The position numbers and the translations under genes were made by a program. 64,000 nucleotides of DNA, from assembly GCF_051307055.1 (NCBI RefSeq), contig NZ_CP149994.1:1178001-1242000 (forward strand). Direction: 5' to 3'. Shown here piece by piece: positions 44,666 through 53,745 of the stretch (position 1 is its first letter; each line of letters begins with the position of its first letter). The notes beneath the pieces are model-generated. The model made no database searches. It had not been told where the DNA came from and saw only the letters and a list, made by a program, of their open reading frames with translations. Origin of the DNA: Dryocola sp051307055. Lineage in GTDB: Bacteria; Pseudomonadota; Gammaproteobacteria; Enterobacterales; Enterobacteriaceae.

Positions 44666-45456
44666 TGCCTGAAGGACCGGAAATCAGACGGGCGGCGGAC
44701 GCGCTTGAAGCCGCCGTTCTGGATAAGCCTTTAACCGATGTCTGGTTTGCTTTTCCCGAATTGAAAAGCTTTGAACAGGCGTTAATCGGGCAAAAAGTTG
44801 AGCGTATAGAAACGCGTGGAAAAGCGCTGCTGACGCGTTTCTCCAACGGAAACACTTTGTACAGCCACAATCAGCTTTACGGCGTGTGGCGCGTGGTTAA
44901 TTCGGGGGAAATACCGCAAACCACGCGCGTGCTGCGCGTAAAGTTGCAGACGGCGGACAAAGCTATATTGCTCTACAGCGCCTCCGATATTGCCATGTTC
45001 GACGATGAACAGCTGCTGAAGCATCCCTTTTTGCTGCGCGTAGGGCCGGATGTGCTGGATTTAACGCTGACGGCGCAGCAGGTGAAAGAGCGTCTTTTGT
45101 CGGCGCGATTTCGTAAGCGACAGTTCAGCGGTCTGCTATTGGATCAGGCTTTTCTCGCGGGGCTGGGTAACTATCTGCGGGTTGAAATCCTCTGGCACGT
45201 CGGGCTTGCCCCGCAGCACAAAGCGCAGGATCTTACAGACGTTCAGCTCGACAGGCTGGCAAACGCGCTGCTGGATATCCCGCGACTTTCGTACAATACG
45301 CGCGGCAGCGTGGATGAAAATAAACACCACGGCGCTATTTTTAGCTTTAAGGTATTTCATCGGGCGGGGAAGAAATGCGAGCGTTGCGGCGGGGTGATAG
45401 AGAAAACGATGCTTTCGTCGCGGCCTTTTTACTGGTGCCCTCGTTGTCAGCTTTAA
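44665..45456 (+). CDS. nei: Endonuclease VIII (Nei)
   Basis: Nei is a DNA glycosylase/AP lyase that removes oxidised pyrimidines. The second of two ATGs is used, so the mature protein starts PEGPEIRRA with catalytic Pro and Glu; 263 residues as in E. coli. The helix-two-turn-helix AGLGNYLRVEILW lies near residue 165 and the C-terminal zinc finger is CERCG with CPRCQ. GGGGG precedes at five bases. Confidence 0.97.
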   Translation: MPEGPEIRRAADALEAAVLDKPLTDVWFAFPELKSFEQALIGQKVERIETRGKALLTRFSNGNTLYSHNQLYGVWRVVNSGEIPQTTRVLRVKLQTADKAILLYSASDIAMFDDEQLLKHPFLLRVGPDVLDLTLTAQQVKERLLSARFRKRQFSGLLLDQAFLAGLGNYLRVEILWHVGLAPQHKAQDLTDVQLDRLANALLDIPRLSYNTRGSVDENKHHGAIFSFKVFHRAGKKCERCGGVIEKTMLSSRPFYWCPRCQL

Positions 45457-45462
45457 AGCTTA

Positions 45463-45540
45463 CCGGCGGATGCGCTGACGCTTATTCGCCCTACGTTCGC
45501 CTGAACAATCGTAGGGCCGATAAGCAATGCGCCATCCGCC
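45463..45540. repeat. BIME: two inverted REP elements between nei and gltA
   Basis: A REP-like unit (GCGGATGCGCTGACGCTTAT) and an inverted partner (GATAAGCAATGCGCCATCC) flank a CCCTACG/CGTAGGG inverted repeat. It lies in the convergent nei-gltA gap and may act as a transcript end or gyrase/IHF site. In E. coli several genes occupy this gap. Confidence 0.85.
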
Positions 45541-45549
45541 AGCCAGCGC

Positions 45550-46836
45550 TTATTTTTTCAAATCAGATTTGAAATCACGCTGCTCATAGCCGGTATACAA
45601 CTGGCGTGGACGGGCGATTTTGATGCCGTCGTCGTGCATTTCATTCCAGTGCGCAATCCAGCCCACGGTACGCGCCATCGCGAAGATAACGGTAAACATG
45701 GAAGAAGGAATGCCCATCGCTTTCAGAATGATGCCGGAGTAGAAGTCCACGTTCGGGTAGAGTTTCTTCTCGATAAAGTACGGGTCGTTAAGCGCGATAT
45801 GTTCAAGTTCCATCGCCACTTCCAGCAGGCTGTTATCTTTCAGATTCAGCTCTTTTAGCACTTCATGGCAGGTTTCACGCATTACGGTGGCACGCGGGTC
45901 GTAATTTTTGTACACGCGGTGGCCAAAGCCCATCAGGCGGAAAGAATCGTTCTTGTCTTTCGCGCGGCGGATGAATTCCGGAATGTGTTCAACGCTGCTG
46001 ATCTCTTCGAGCATCTTCAGCGCGGCTTCGTTAGCGCCGCCGTGTGCTGGTCCCCACAGGGAAGCGATACCGGCAGCGATACAGGCGAATGGATTTGCCC
46101 CGGAAGAGCCTGCGGTACGCACGGTTGAAGTGGAAGCGTTTTGCTCGTGGTCAGCGTGCAGGATCAGGATCCTGTCCATTGCGCGTTCCAGAATCGGGTT
46201 AACTTCGTATTTCTCGCACGGCGTGGAGAACATCATATTCAGGAAGTTACCGGCATAGGAGAGATCGTTGCGCGGATAGACGAAAGGCTGACCGATAGAA
46301 TATTTGTAACACATCGCGGCAACGGTCGGCATTTTGGAGAGCAGACGGAAGGCGGCGATATCGCGGTGACGCGGGTTATTCACATCCAGAGAATCGTGAT
46401 AGAACGCGGCCAGCGCGCCGGTCACGCCGCACAGAACGGCCATTGGATGCGAGTCACGACGGAAACCGTGGAACAGACGGGTAATCTGCTCGTGGATCAT
46501 GGTGTGGCGGGTGACGGTAGTCTTGAATTCGTCAAACTCTTCCTGGGTCGGCTTTTCGCCATACAGCAGGATATAACTTACTTCGAGATAGCTGGAGTGG
46601 GTCGCCAGTTGATCAATCGGGAAACCACGGTGCAGCAGGATGCCTTCGTCACCATCGATAAAGGTGATTTTTGATTCGCATGATGCGGTGGAGGTGAAAC
46701 CCGGATCAAAAGTAAACATACCTTTAGAACCAAGACTACGGATATCAATTACATCCTGACCGAGCGTGCCTTTTAGCACATCCAGTTCGATAGCATCATC
46801 ACCATTGTAGGTGAGGGTTGCTTTTTTATCAGCCAT
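45550..46836 (-). CDS. gltA: Citrate synthase (type II, hexameric)
   Basis: GltA condenses acetyl-CoA and oxaloacetate, the entry to the TCA cycle; the enterobacterial type is inhibited allosterically by NADH. The 428 residues are one or two more than E. coli. Active-site segments SLWGPAHGGANEAAL, GFGHRVYKNYDPRA and NVDFYSGIILKAMGIP are intact. It is divergent from sdhCDAB with a 659-bp shared control region. Confidence 0.97.
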   Translation of the reverse strand: MADKKATLTYNGDDAIELDVLKGTLGQDVIDIRSLGSKGMFTFDPGFTSTASCESKITFIDGDEGILLHRGFPIDQLATHSSYLEVSYILLYGEKPTQEEFDEFKTTVTRHTMIHEQITRLFHGFRRDSHPMAVLCGVTGALAAFYHDSLDVNNPRHRDIAAFRLLSKMPTVAAMCYKYSIGQPFVYPRNDLSYAGNFLNMMFSTPCEKYEVNPILERAMDRILILHADHEQNASTSTVRTAGSSGANPFACIAAGIASLWGPAHGGANEAALKMLEEISSVEHIPEFIRRAKDKNDSFRLMGFGHRVYKNYDPRATVMRETCHEVLKELNLKDNSLLEVAMELEHIALNDPYFIEKKLYPNVDFYSGIILKAMGIPSSMFTVIFAMARTVGWIAHWNEMHDDGIKIARPRQLYTGYEQRDFKSDLKK

Positions 46837-47148
46837 TTACGGTCTCCTTAGCGCCTTATTTCATAAGACTGCGGGCGCCCGATTTGCATTCGAGCCCGCC
46901 ATGTTCATTACCAGTTTGTTATTTGGCTCGCAGCTCTGTTTCGAAAGGGATACAGCCAGGGTACAGAGCGATGGGCGCTTGCAGGTAACGTAGCCACGCA
47001 GGCGAAAAAACAGCAAATCAGGGTGTTAGCAGTCCATATCATTCAAACCTGTCTACCACTAATAACTGTCCTGATTGACTGGGTCAAGACCGACACACTG
47101 TTACATAACTTATTCTCAGGTGAAAGGCTGACCCTATAACTTTTACGA

Positions 47149-47178
47149 ATTATACGGCTTTTCTGGCCTTGTTTGTAA
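47149..47178 (-). promoter_or_regulatory. gltA promoter
   Basis: On the minus strand TTACAA, an 18-bp spacer and TATAAT lie about 310 bp before the gltA start. This fits the long gltA leader known in E. coli. Confidence 0.6.
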
Positions 47179-47235
47179 CAATAATGTTTAACTTTTGTCA
47201 AATCAGATGATTAAATTTTAAAATAATGTTGTTAT

Positions 47236-47251
47236 CGTGATCCTGCTCACT
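47236..47251. promoter_or_regulatory. CRP-like site in the gltA-sdhC region
   Basis: CGTGA-TCCTGC-TCACT matches the CRP consensus at eight of ten core positions. It is centred about 80 bp upstream of the likely sdhC start point. Confidence 0.55.
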
Positions 47252-47288
47252 GTTCCGAGCAAAACCCTTCAAACTATATGTAGGTTAA

Positions 47289-47317
47289 TTGTAATGATTT
47301 TGTGAAGAGCCTATACT
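47289..47317 (+). promoter_or_regulatory. sdhC promoter
   Basis: TTGTAA, a 17-bp spacer and TATACT predict a start near 47324 and a leader of about 170 nt rich in possible stem-loops. The AT-rich block 47130-47230 upstream is where ArcA would be expected, but no exact ArcA repeat was found. Confidence 0.65.
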
Positions 47318-47495
47318 GCCGCCAGGTCTCCGGAATACCTTGCCACCGGGCGCCACCCAGCGTTGTAGCCAGCTTTTTTGGCGTCTGGACGTAGCTGTTT
47401 TTGCATGACGCACAGTTATAGAAAGTTCACGCTGTCTGACCCCGCCTGCAGATCCGGAGGAAGGAAACAATAAGAACAGCATGTGGGCGCTATTC

Positions 47496-47885
47496 ATGAT
47501 AAAAAATGCGAAGAAACAAAGACCTGTCAATCTGGATCTCTCAACGATTCAGTTTCCCGTGACTGCCATCGCTTCCATCCTCCATCGTGTATCCGGCGTG
47601 ATCACCTTTGTGGCTGTCGGCATTCTGCTTTGGCTGTTAGGTCTGTCACTCTCCTCTCCTGAAGGTTTTCTCTCTGCCTCATCAATGATGAGCGGCTTCT
47701 TTGTTAAGTTCATTATGTGGGGCATTCTTACCGCGCTTGCTTATCACGCCGTTGGCGGGATTCGCCATATGATGATGGATGTCGGTTATCTGGAAGAAAC
47801 TTTTGCAGCGGGCAAACGATCCGCAAATATCTGCTTTGTTTTAACTGTCGTGCTTTCAATTCTCGCAGGAGTCCTCGTATGGTAA
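47496..47885 (+). CDS. sdhC: Succinate dehydrogenase cytochrome b556 subunit
   Basis: SdhC is one of two membrane anchors of complex II and helps bind heme b and ubiquinone. The start MIKNAKKQRPVNLDL gives 129 residues, as in E. coli. Three membrane segments and the heme-ligand region ALAYHAVGGIRHM (axial His near residue 84) are present. It overlaps sdhD by seven bases. Confidence 0.97.
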   Translation: MIKNAKKQRPVNLDLSTIQFPVTAIASILHRVSGVITFVAVGILLWLLGLSLSSPEGFLSASSMMSGFFVKFIMWGILTALAYHAVGGIRHMMMDVGYLEETFAAGKRSANICFVLTVVLSILAGVLVW

Positions 47886-48226
47886 GCAATGCCTCCGCAT
47901 TAGGTCGCAATGGCGTGCATGACTTTTTGCTGGTTCGTGCCACCGCCATCGTACTCACCCTGTACATTATCTATATGATCGGTTTTTTCGCCGTTACCGG
48001 CGATGTAACCTATGAAGTCTGGCGTGGATTCTTCGCCTCCGCCTTCACCAAAGTGTTCACCCTGCTGGCTCTGTTTTCGATTTTAATCCATGCCTGGATT
48101 GGCATGTGGCAGGTGTTGACCGACTACGTTAAACCGGTAGCGATTCGTCTTGGGTTACAGCTTCTTATCGTTGTGGCTCTGCTGGTGTACGTCATTTATG
48201 GATTTGTTGTGGTGTGGGGTGTGTAA
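47879..48226 (+). CDS. sdhD: Succinate dehydrogenase membrane anchor subunit
   Basis: SdhD is the second anchor of complex II. The 115 residues match E. coli, with three membrane segments and the second axial heme His in FSILIHAWIGMWQVLTDYVK. It overlaps sdhC and shares one base with the sdhA start (TAATG). In E. coli the iron-starvation sRNA RyhB acts at the sdhD start region. Confidence 0.97.
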   Translation: MVSNASALGRNGVHDFLLVRATAIVLTLYIIYMIGFFAVTGDVTYEVWRGFFASAFTKVFTLLALFSILIHAWIGMWQVLTDYVKPVAIRLGLQLLIVVALLVYVIYGFVVVWGV

Positions 48227-49992
48227 TGAATTTACCAGTCAGAGAGTTTGATGCAGTCGTCATCGGTGCCGGTGGCGCAGGTATGCGCGCCGCGCTGCAG
48301 ATTTCCCAGTCGGGCCAGACCTGTGCCTTGCTGTCTAAAGTCTTTCCAACCCGTTCCCATACCGTCTCCGCGCAGGGCGGTATTACCGTAGCGCTTGGTA
48401 ATACCCACGAAGACAACTGGGAATGGCATATGTATGACACGGTAAAAGGTTCCGACTATATCGGTGACCAGGACGCCATTGAATATATGTGTAAAACCGG
48501 CCCGGAAGCGATTCTGGAGCTGGAACATATGGGTCTGCCGTTCTCCCGTCTTGACGACGGAAAAATTTATCAGCGCCCGTTTGGCGGCCAGTCGAAGAAC
48601 TTCGGCGGCGAACAGGCGGCGCGTACCGCAGCGGCGGCCGACCGTACGGGCCATGCGCTTCTGCATACGCTTTATCAACAGAACCTGAAAAACAAAACGA
48701 CGATTTTCTCCGAGTGGTATGCATTAGACCTGGTGAAAAACGACGATGGCGCAGTCGTGGGCTGCACCGCGCTGTGCATCGAAACCGGTGAAGTGGTTTA
48801 CTTCAAAGCGAAAGCAACCGTGCTGGCGACCGGCGGCGCGGGCCGTATTTATCAGTCCACTACTAACGCTCATATCAACACCGGCGACGGCGTTGGCATG
48901 GCGCTGCGCGCAGGCGTGCCGGTACAGGATATGGAAATGTGGCAGTTCCACCCAACCGGGATCGCCGGTGCGGGGGTTCTGGTTACCGAAGGGTGCCGTG
49001 GCGAAGGCGGCTACCTGCTGAATAAACATGGCGAACGCTTTATGGAGCGTTATGCGCCGAATGCGAAAGACCTTGCAGGTCGTGACGTGGTGGCGCGTTC
49101 CATCATGATCGAAATCCGTGAAGGCCGCGGCTGCGAAGGTCCATGGGGCCCGCACGCAAAACTGAAGCTCGATCATCTGGGCAAAGAGGTGCTCGAATCC
49201 CGTCTGCCGGGCATTCTGGAACTCTCCCGCACCTTCGCGCACGTTGACCCTATTAAAGAGCCAATCCCGGTTATCCCAACCTGCCACTATATGATGGGCG
49301 GTATTCCGACCAGAGTCACCGGCCAGGCGCTGACGGTGAATGAGCAGGGTGAAGACGTTGTGATTCCAGGCCTGTTCGCCGTAGGCGAAATCGCCTGCGT
49401 ATCGGTACACGGCGCTAACCGCCTGGGCGGCAACTCGCTGCTGGACCTGGTGGTATTTGGGCGCGCGGCCGGCCTGCACCTGCTGGAATCTATCGCCGAA
49501 CAGGGCGAGCTGCGCGATGCCAGCGAAGAACAGATTAATGCTGCGCTGGAACGCCTGAACCGCTGGAACGGTAACCGCGACGGTGAAGATCCGGTGCAAA
49601 TTCGTAAAGATTTGCAGGAATGCATGCAGCATAACTTCTCGGTATTCCGCGAAGGCGACGCGATGGCCAAAGGGCTTGAGCAACTGAAAGTTATCCGCGA
49701 GCGCCTGAGAAACGCCCGTCTTGACGACACCTCCAGCGAATTCAACACCCAGCGTGTGGAGTGCCTGGAGCTGGATAACCTGATGGAAACCGCTTTTGCC
49801 ACCGCCGTTTCTGCTAACTTCCGCACTGAAAGCCGTGGCGCCCATAGCCGCTTCGACTATCCGGACCGTGACGATGCGAACTGGCTGTGCCACAGTCTGT
49901 ATCTGCCAGATTCAGAAAGCATGACCCGCCGCGAGGTGAACATGCAGCCGAAACTGCGTCCGGCATTCCCACCGAAAGTGCGTACTTACTAA
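48226..49992 (+). CDS. sdhA: Succinate dehydrogenase flavoprotein subunit
   Basis: SdhA oxidises succinate to fumarate with covalently bound FAD. The 588 residues match E. coli. FAD motifs are VVIGAGGAGMRAAL near residue 10 and the flavinylated His in TRSHTVSAQGG near residue 45; the active-site region is GCRGEGGYLLN and HGANRLGGNSLLD. It is the third gene of the complex II set. Confidence 0.98.
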   Translation: MNLPVREFDAVVIGAGGAGMRAALQISQSGQTCALLSKVFPTRSHTVSAQGGITVALGNTHEDNWEWHMYDTVKGSDYIGDQDAIEYMCKTGPEAILELEHMGLPFSRLDDGKIYQRPFGGQSKNFGGEQAARTAAAADRTGHALLHTLYQQNLKNKTTIFSEWYALDLVKNDDGAVVGCTALCIETGEVVYFKAKATVLATGGAGRIYQSTTNAHINTGDGVGMALRAGVPVQDMEMWQFHPTGIAGAGVLVTEGCRGEGGYLLNKHGERFMERYAPNAKDLAGRDVVARSIMIEIREGRGCEGPWGPHAKLKLDHLGKEVLESRLPGILELSRTFAHVDPIKEPIPVIPTCHYMMGGIPTRVTGQALTVNEQGEDVVIPGLFAVGEIACVSVHGANRLGGNSLLDLVVFGRAAGLHLLESIAEQGELRDASEEQINAALERLNRWNGNRDGEDPVQIRKDLQECMQHNFSVFREGDAMAKGLEQLKVIRERLRNARLDDTSSEFNTQRVECLELDNLMETAFATAVSANFRTESRGAHSRFDYPDRDDANWLCHSLYLPDSESMTRREVNMQPKLRPAFPPKVRTY

Positions 49993-50007
49993 TAGCGGAG
50001 CAAAGTG

Positions 50008-50724
50008 ATGAAACTCGAATTCTCTATTTATCGCTACAACCCGGACGTTGACGATGCTCCGCGCATGCAGGAGTACAGCCTGGAAGGAGAAGAAGGGCGC
50101 GACATGATGCTGCTCGACGCGCTTATTCAACTGAAAGAACAAGATCCGACGCTGGCGTTTCGCCGCTCTTGCCGTGAAGGCGTTTGTGGCTCCGACGGCG
50201 TGAACATGAACGGTAAAAACGGTCTGGCCTGTATCACGCCAATCTCCGCGCTGGGTAACGGGAAACAGAAAATTGTTATCCGCCCGCTGCCGGGTTTACC
50301 GGTCGTAAGGGATCTGGTGGTGGACATGGGGCAGTTCTATGCCCAATATGAGAAGATTAAGCCTTACCTTTTGAATAATGGGCAAAATCCACCGGCTCGC
50401 GAGCATTTACAGTCGCCGGAGCAGCGTGAAAAACTGGATGGTCTGTACGAGTGCATTCTGTGCGCCTGCTGTTCGACCTCCTGCCCGTCGTTCTGGTGGA
50501 ATCCGGACAAGTTCATCGGTCCGGCAGGTTTGCTGGCCGCCTATCGCTTCCTGATCGACAGCCGCGACACCGAGACGGCTAATCGTCTGGACGGAATGAG
50601 CGACGCTTTCAGCGTATTCCGCTGCCATAGCATCATGAACTGCGTCAGTGTATGCCCTAAGGGGCTGAACCCGACGAAAGCCATCGGCCATATTAAGTCG
50701 ATGCTGCTGCAAAGAAGCGCTTAA
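50008..50724 (+). CDS. sdhB: Succinate dehydrogenase iron-sulfur subunit
   Basis: SdhB carries electrons from FAD to ubiquinone through three clusters. The start MKLEFSIYRYNPDV gives 238 residues. The [2Fe-2S] cysteines are in CREGVCGSDG and the later GLAC, the [4Fe-4S] set in CILCACCSTSCP, and the [3Fe-4S] set in CHSIMNCVSVCPKGL. A GTG one codon upstream is less likely. It is followed by a 199-bp gap before sucA. Confidence 0.97.
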   Translation: MKLEFSIYRYNPDVDDAPRMQEYSLEGEEGRDMMLLDALIQLKEQDPTLAFRRSCREGVCGSDGVNMNGKNGLACITPISALGNGKQKIVIRPLPGLPVVRDLVVDMGQFYAQYEKIKPYLLNNGQNPPAREHLQSPEQREKLDGLYECILCACCSTSCPSFWWNPDKFIGPAGLLAAYRFLIDSRDTETANRLDGMSDAFSVFRCHSIMNCVSVCPKGLNPTKAIGHIKSMLLQRSA

Positions 50725-50731
50725 TGTTATT

Positions 50732-50804
50732 CCCCCTCCCGGCGGGGAGGGGGAGTTGCAGGAAACCTTTAAAAACTGCCATGTAGACAGTTTTTAAAGG
50801 TTCC
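50732..50804. repeat. Two strong inverted repeats in the sdhB-sucA gap
   Basis: An 8-bp GC stem (CCCCCTCC/GGAGGGGG, 50732-50753) is followed by a 17-bp stem with one bulge at 50761-50804 (left arm GGAAACCTTTAAAAACTG, nine-base loop). Neither has a T tract. They may partly terminate or protect the sdhCDAB message. The rest of the gap should hold the sucA promoter, not clearly readable. Confidence 0.75.
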
Positions 50805-50923
50805 TTCGCGGGCCGTCTTACTACGGCAACAGGTCCGCTGAAAGTGAACCCTGGAATGTGTACCAGACGTGTACGCTATAGTTATCCACGGCGAATAAGC
50901 AGAAAAATGCTTAAGGGATCACG

Positions 50924-53731
50924 ATGCAGAACGGCGAAATGAAAGCCTGGCTGGATTCCTCTTACCTGGCGGGTGCGAACCAGTCCTGGATAGAGCAGCT
51001 CTATGAAGACTTCTTAACCGATCCTGACTCTGTTGATGCGCACTGGCGCTCAATGTTCCAGCAGTTACCCGGAACCGGAGCCAGAGCGGATCAATTCCAT
51101 TCTAAAACACGTGATTATTTCCGTCGTCTGGCGAAGGATGCCTCACGTTACTCCACCGCGATAACCGACCCTGACACCGATGTTAAGCAAGTCAAAGTGC
51201 TGCAGCTTATCAACGCATGGCGCTTCCGCGGCCATCAGGCGGCTAATCTCGATCCGCTTGGCCTGTGGAAACAGGACGCGGTTGCCGATCTCGATCCGGC
51301 TTTCCACAACCTGACGGATGCCGATCTTCAGGAAACCTTTAACGTGGGTTCTTTTGCCAGCGGCAAAGAGACCATGAAGCTTGCCGACCTGATTGACGCG
51401 CTGAAACAAACCTACGGCGGCTCCATCGGCGCGGAATATATGCATATCACCAGCACGGAAGAGAAGCGCTGGATCCAGCAGCGTATCGAATCGGTGGTGG
51501 GGCACTCTACCTTTACGGCCGAAGAGAAAAAACGCTTCCTGAGCGAGCTGACCGCCGCTGAAGGCCTGGAGCGTTATCTGGGGGCGAAATTCCCGGGGGC
51601 GAAACGCTTCTCGCTGGAAGGCGGCGACGCGCTGGTGCCAATGCTCAAAGAGATGATCCGCCACGCGGGCAAGAGCGGCACGCGTGAAGTGGTACTGGGG
51701 ATGGCGCACCGCGGCCGCCTCAACGTGCTGATCAACGTATTAGGTAAAAAACCGCAGGACCTGTTCGACGAGTTCGCGGGCAAGCATAAAGAACATCTCG
51801 GCACGGGTGACGTGAAGTACCACATGGGCTTCTCATCCGACGTTGAAACCGAAGGCGGCCTGGTTCACCTGGCGCTGGCGTTTAACCCGTCGCACCTGGA
51901 AATCGTAAGCCCGGTGGTTATCGGTTCCGTGCGCGCGCGTCTGGACCGTCTGGACAAACCAGGCAGCAACCAGGTTCTGCCGATTACCATCCACGGCGAT
52001 GCCGCGGTAGCCGGCCAGGGCGTGGTTCAGGAAACCCTGAACATGTCCAAGGCTCGCGGTTACGAAGTTGGCGGCACCGTACGTATCGTTATCAACAACC
52101 AGATTGGTTTCACCACCTCCAACCCGCTGGATGCGCGTTCCACGCCGTACTGTACCGATATCGGTAAGATGGTGATGGCGCCGATTTTCCACGTTAACGC
52201 CGACGATCCGGAAGCGGTGGCGTTCGTAACCCGTCTGGCATTAGATTTCCGTAACACCTTCAAACGAGACGTCTTTATCGACCTGGTTTGCTACCGTCGT
52301 CATGGCCATAACGAAGCTGATGAGCCAAGCGCAACCCAGCCGGTGATGTACCAGAAAATCAAGAAACACCCGACGCCGCGTAAGATTTATGCCGATCGTC
52401 TGGAGCAGGAAAATCTGGCGACGCTTGAGGATGCTACCGAAATGGTGAACCTCTATCGCGACGCGCTGGACGCCGGTGAATGCGTGGTGAAAGAGTATCG
52501 CCCGATGAACATGCACTCCTTCACCTGGTCGCCGTACCTTAACCACGATTGGGATGAAAGCTACCCGAACAAGGTTGAGATGAAGCGTCTGCAGGAGCTG
52601 GCCAAACGCATCAGCAGCGCGCCGGAATCCGTAGAAATGCAGTCCCGCGTGGCGAAAATCTATAGCGATCGTCAGGAAATGGCGAACGGCACCAAGAAAT
52701 TCGACTGGGGCGCGGCTGAAAATCTGGCTTACGCTACGCTGGTTGATGAAGGCGTCTCCGTGCGTCTGTCCGGTGAAGATGCTGGCCGCGGTACGTTCTT
52801 CCATCGTCACGCTGTGATTCACAATCAGACCAACGGTTCTACCTATACTCCGCTTCAGCATGTCCATAACAGCCAGGGCGAGTTCAAAGTCTGGGACTCC
52901 GTGCTGTCTGAAGAAGCCGTGCTGGCCTTTGAATATGGATACGCAACCGCCGAACCTCGCACGTTGACCATCTGGGAAGCCCAGTTCGGCGACTTCGCGA
53001 ACGGCGCACAGGTTGTTATCGACCAGTTCATCAGCTCCGGCGAGCAGAAATGGGGCCGTATGTGCGGTCTGGTAATGCTGCTGCCGCACGGCTATGAAGG
53101 TCAGGGCCCTGAGCACTCCTCTGCGCGCCTTGAGCGTTACCTCCAGCTTTGCGCCGAGCAGAACATGCAGGTTTGCGTGCCGTCTACTCCGGCGCAGGTT
53201 TACCACATGCTGCGTCGTCAGGCGCTGCGCGGTATGCGTCGTCCGCTGGTGGTGATGTCGCCGAAATCCCTGCTGCGTCATCCGCTGGCGGTTTCCACGC
53301 TGGACGAGCTGGCGAACGGCACCTTCCTGCCTGCGATTGGCGAAGTTGACGAGCTGGATCCGAAAGAAGTTAAACGCGTGGTACTGTGTTCCGGCAAGGT
53401 GTATTACGACCTGCTTGAGCAGCGCCGTAAGCGCGATCAAAAAGATGTAGCGATTGTGCGCATTGAGCAGCTCTATCCGTTCCCGCACCAGGCGGTGCAG
53501 GAAGCGCTGAAGCCGTTTGCTCACGTGCATGATTTCGTATGGTGCCAGGAAGAGCCGCTTAACCAGGGCGCATGGTACTGCAGCCAGCACCACTTCCGCG
53601 AAGTGATTCCATTTGGATCTGCTCTGCGTTATGCAGGCCGTCCGGCCTCCGCCTCTCCGGCGGTAGGGTATATGTCCGTTCACCAGAAACAGCAGCAAGA
53701 TCTGGTTAATGACGCGCTGAACGTCGATTAA
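50924..53731 (+). CDS. sucA: 2-oxoglutarate dehydrogenase E1 component
   Basis: SucA is the thiamine-diphosphate decarboxylase of the 2-oxoglutarate dehydrogenase complex. The 935 residues are close to E. coli (933). The ThDP region GMAHRGRLNVLINVLGK, ITIHGDAAVAGQGVVQETLN and the pyrimidine-domain GLVMLLPHGYEGQGPEHSSARLERYL are intact. An AAGGGA ribosome site precedes the ATG. SucB follows after 14 bp. Confidence 0.98.
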   Translation: MQNGEMKAWLDSSYLAGANQSWIEQLYEDFLTDPDSVDAHWRSMFQQLPGTGARADQFHSKTRDYFRRLAKDASRYSTAITDPDTDVKQVKVLQLINAWRFRGHQAANLDPLGLWKQDAVADLDPAFHNLTDADLQETFNVGSFASGKETMKLADLIDALKQTYGGSIGAEYMHITSTEEKRWIQQRIESVVGHSTFTAEEKKRFLSELTAAEGLERYLGAKFPGAKRFSLEGGDALVPMLKEMIRHAGKSGTREVVLGMAHRGRLNVLINVLGKKPQDLFDEFAGKHKEHLGTGDVKYHMGFSSDVETEGGLVHLALAFNPSHLEIVSPVVIGSVRARLDRLDKPGSNQVLPITIHGDAAVAGQGVVQETLNMSKARGYEVGGTVRIVINNQIGFTTSNPLDARSTPYCTDIGKMVMAPIFHVNADDPEAVAFVTRLALDFRNTFKRDVFIDLVCYRRHGHNEADEPSATQPVMYQKIKKHPTPRKIYADRLEQENLATLEDATEMVNLYRDALDAGECVVKEYRPMNMHSFTWSPYLNHDWDESYPNKVEMKRLQELAKRISSAPESVEMQSRVAKIYSDRQEMANGTKKFDWGAAENLAYATLVDEGVSVRLSGEDAGRGTFFHRHAVIHNQTNGSTYTPLQHVHNSQGEFKVWDSVLSEEAVLAFEYGYATAEPRTLTIWEAQFGDFANGAQVVIDQFISSGEQKWGRMCGLVMLLPHGYEGQGPEHSSARLERYLQLCAEQNMQVCVPSTPAQVYHMLRRQALRGMRRPLVVMSPKSLLRHPLAVSTLDELANGTFLPAIGEVDELDPKEVKRVVLCSGKVYYDLLEQRRKRDQKDVAIVRIEQLYPFPHQAVQEALKPFAHVHDFVWCQEEPLNQGAWYCSQHHFREVIPFGSALRYAGRPASASPAVGYMSVHQKQQQDLVNDALNVD

Positions 53732-53745
53732 TTAAAGGATAAAAA

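Noticed and set aside
52241..53698. A 485-codon open frame on the minus strand opposite sucA
   Set aside because: It lies wholly antisense to a conserved, highly expressed gene, has no ribosome site or family motif, and follows from strong codon bias. Similar long antisense frames opposite sdhA (48724-49893), sucB (54007-55020), sucC/sucD (55855-57009) and glnS (31029-31985) are rejected likewise.
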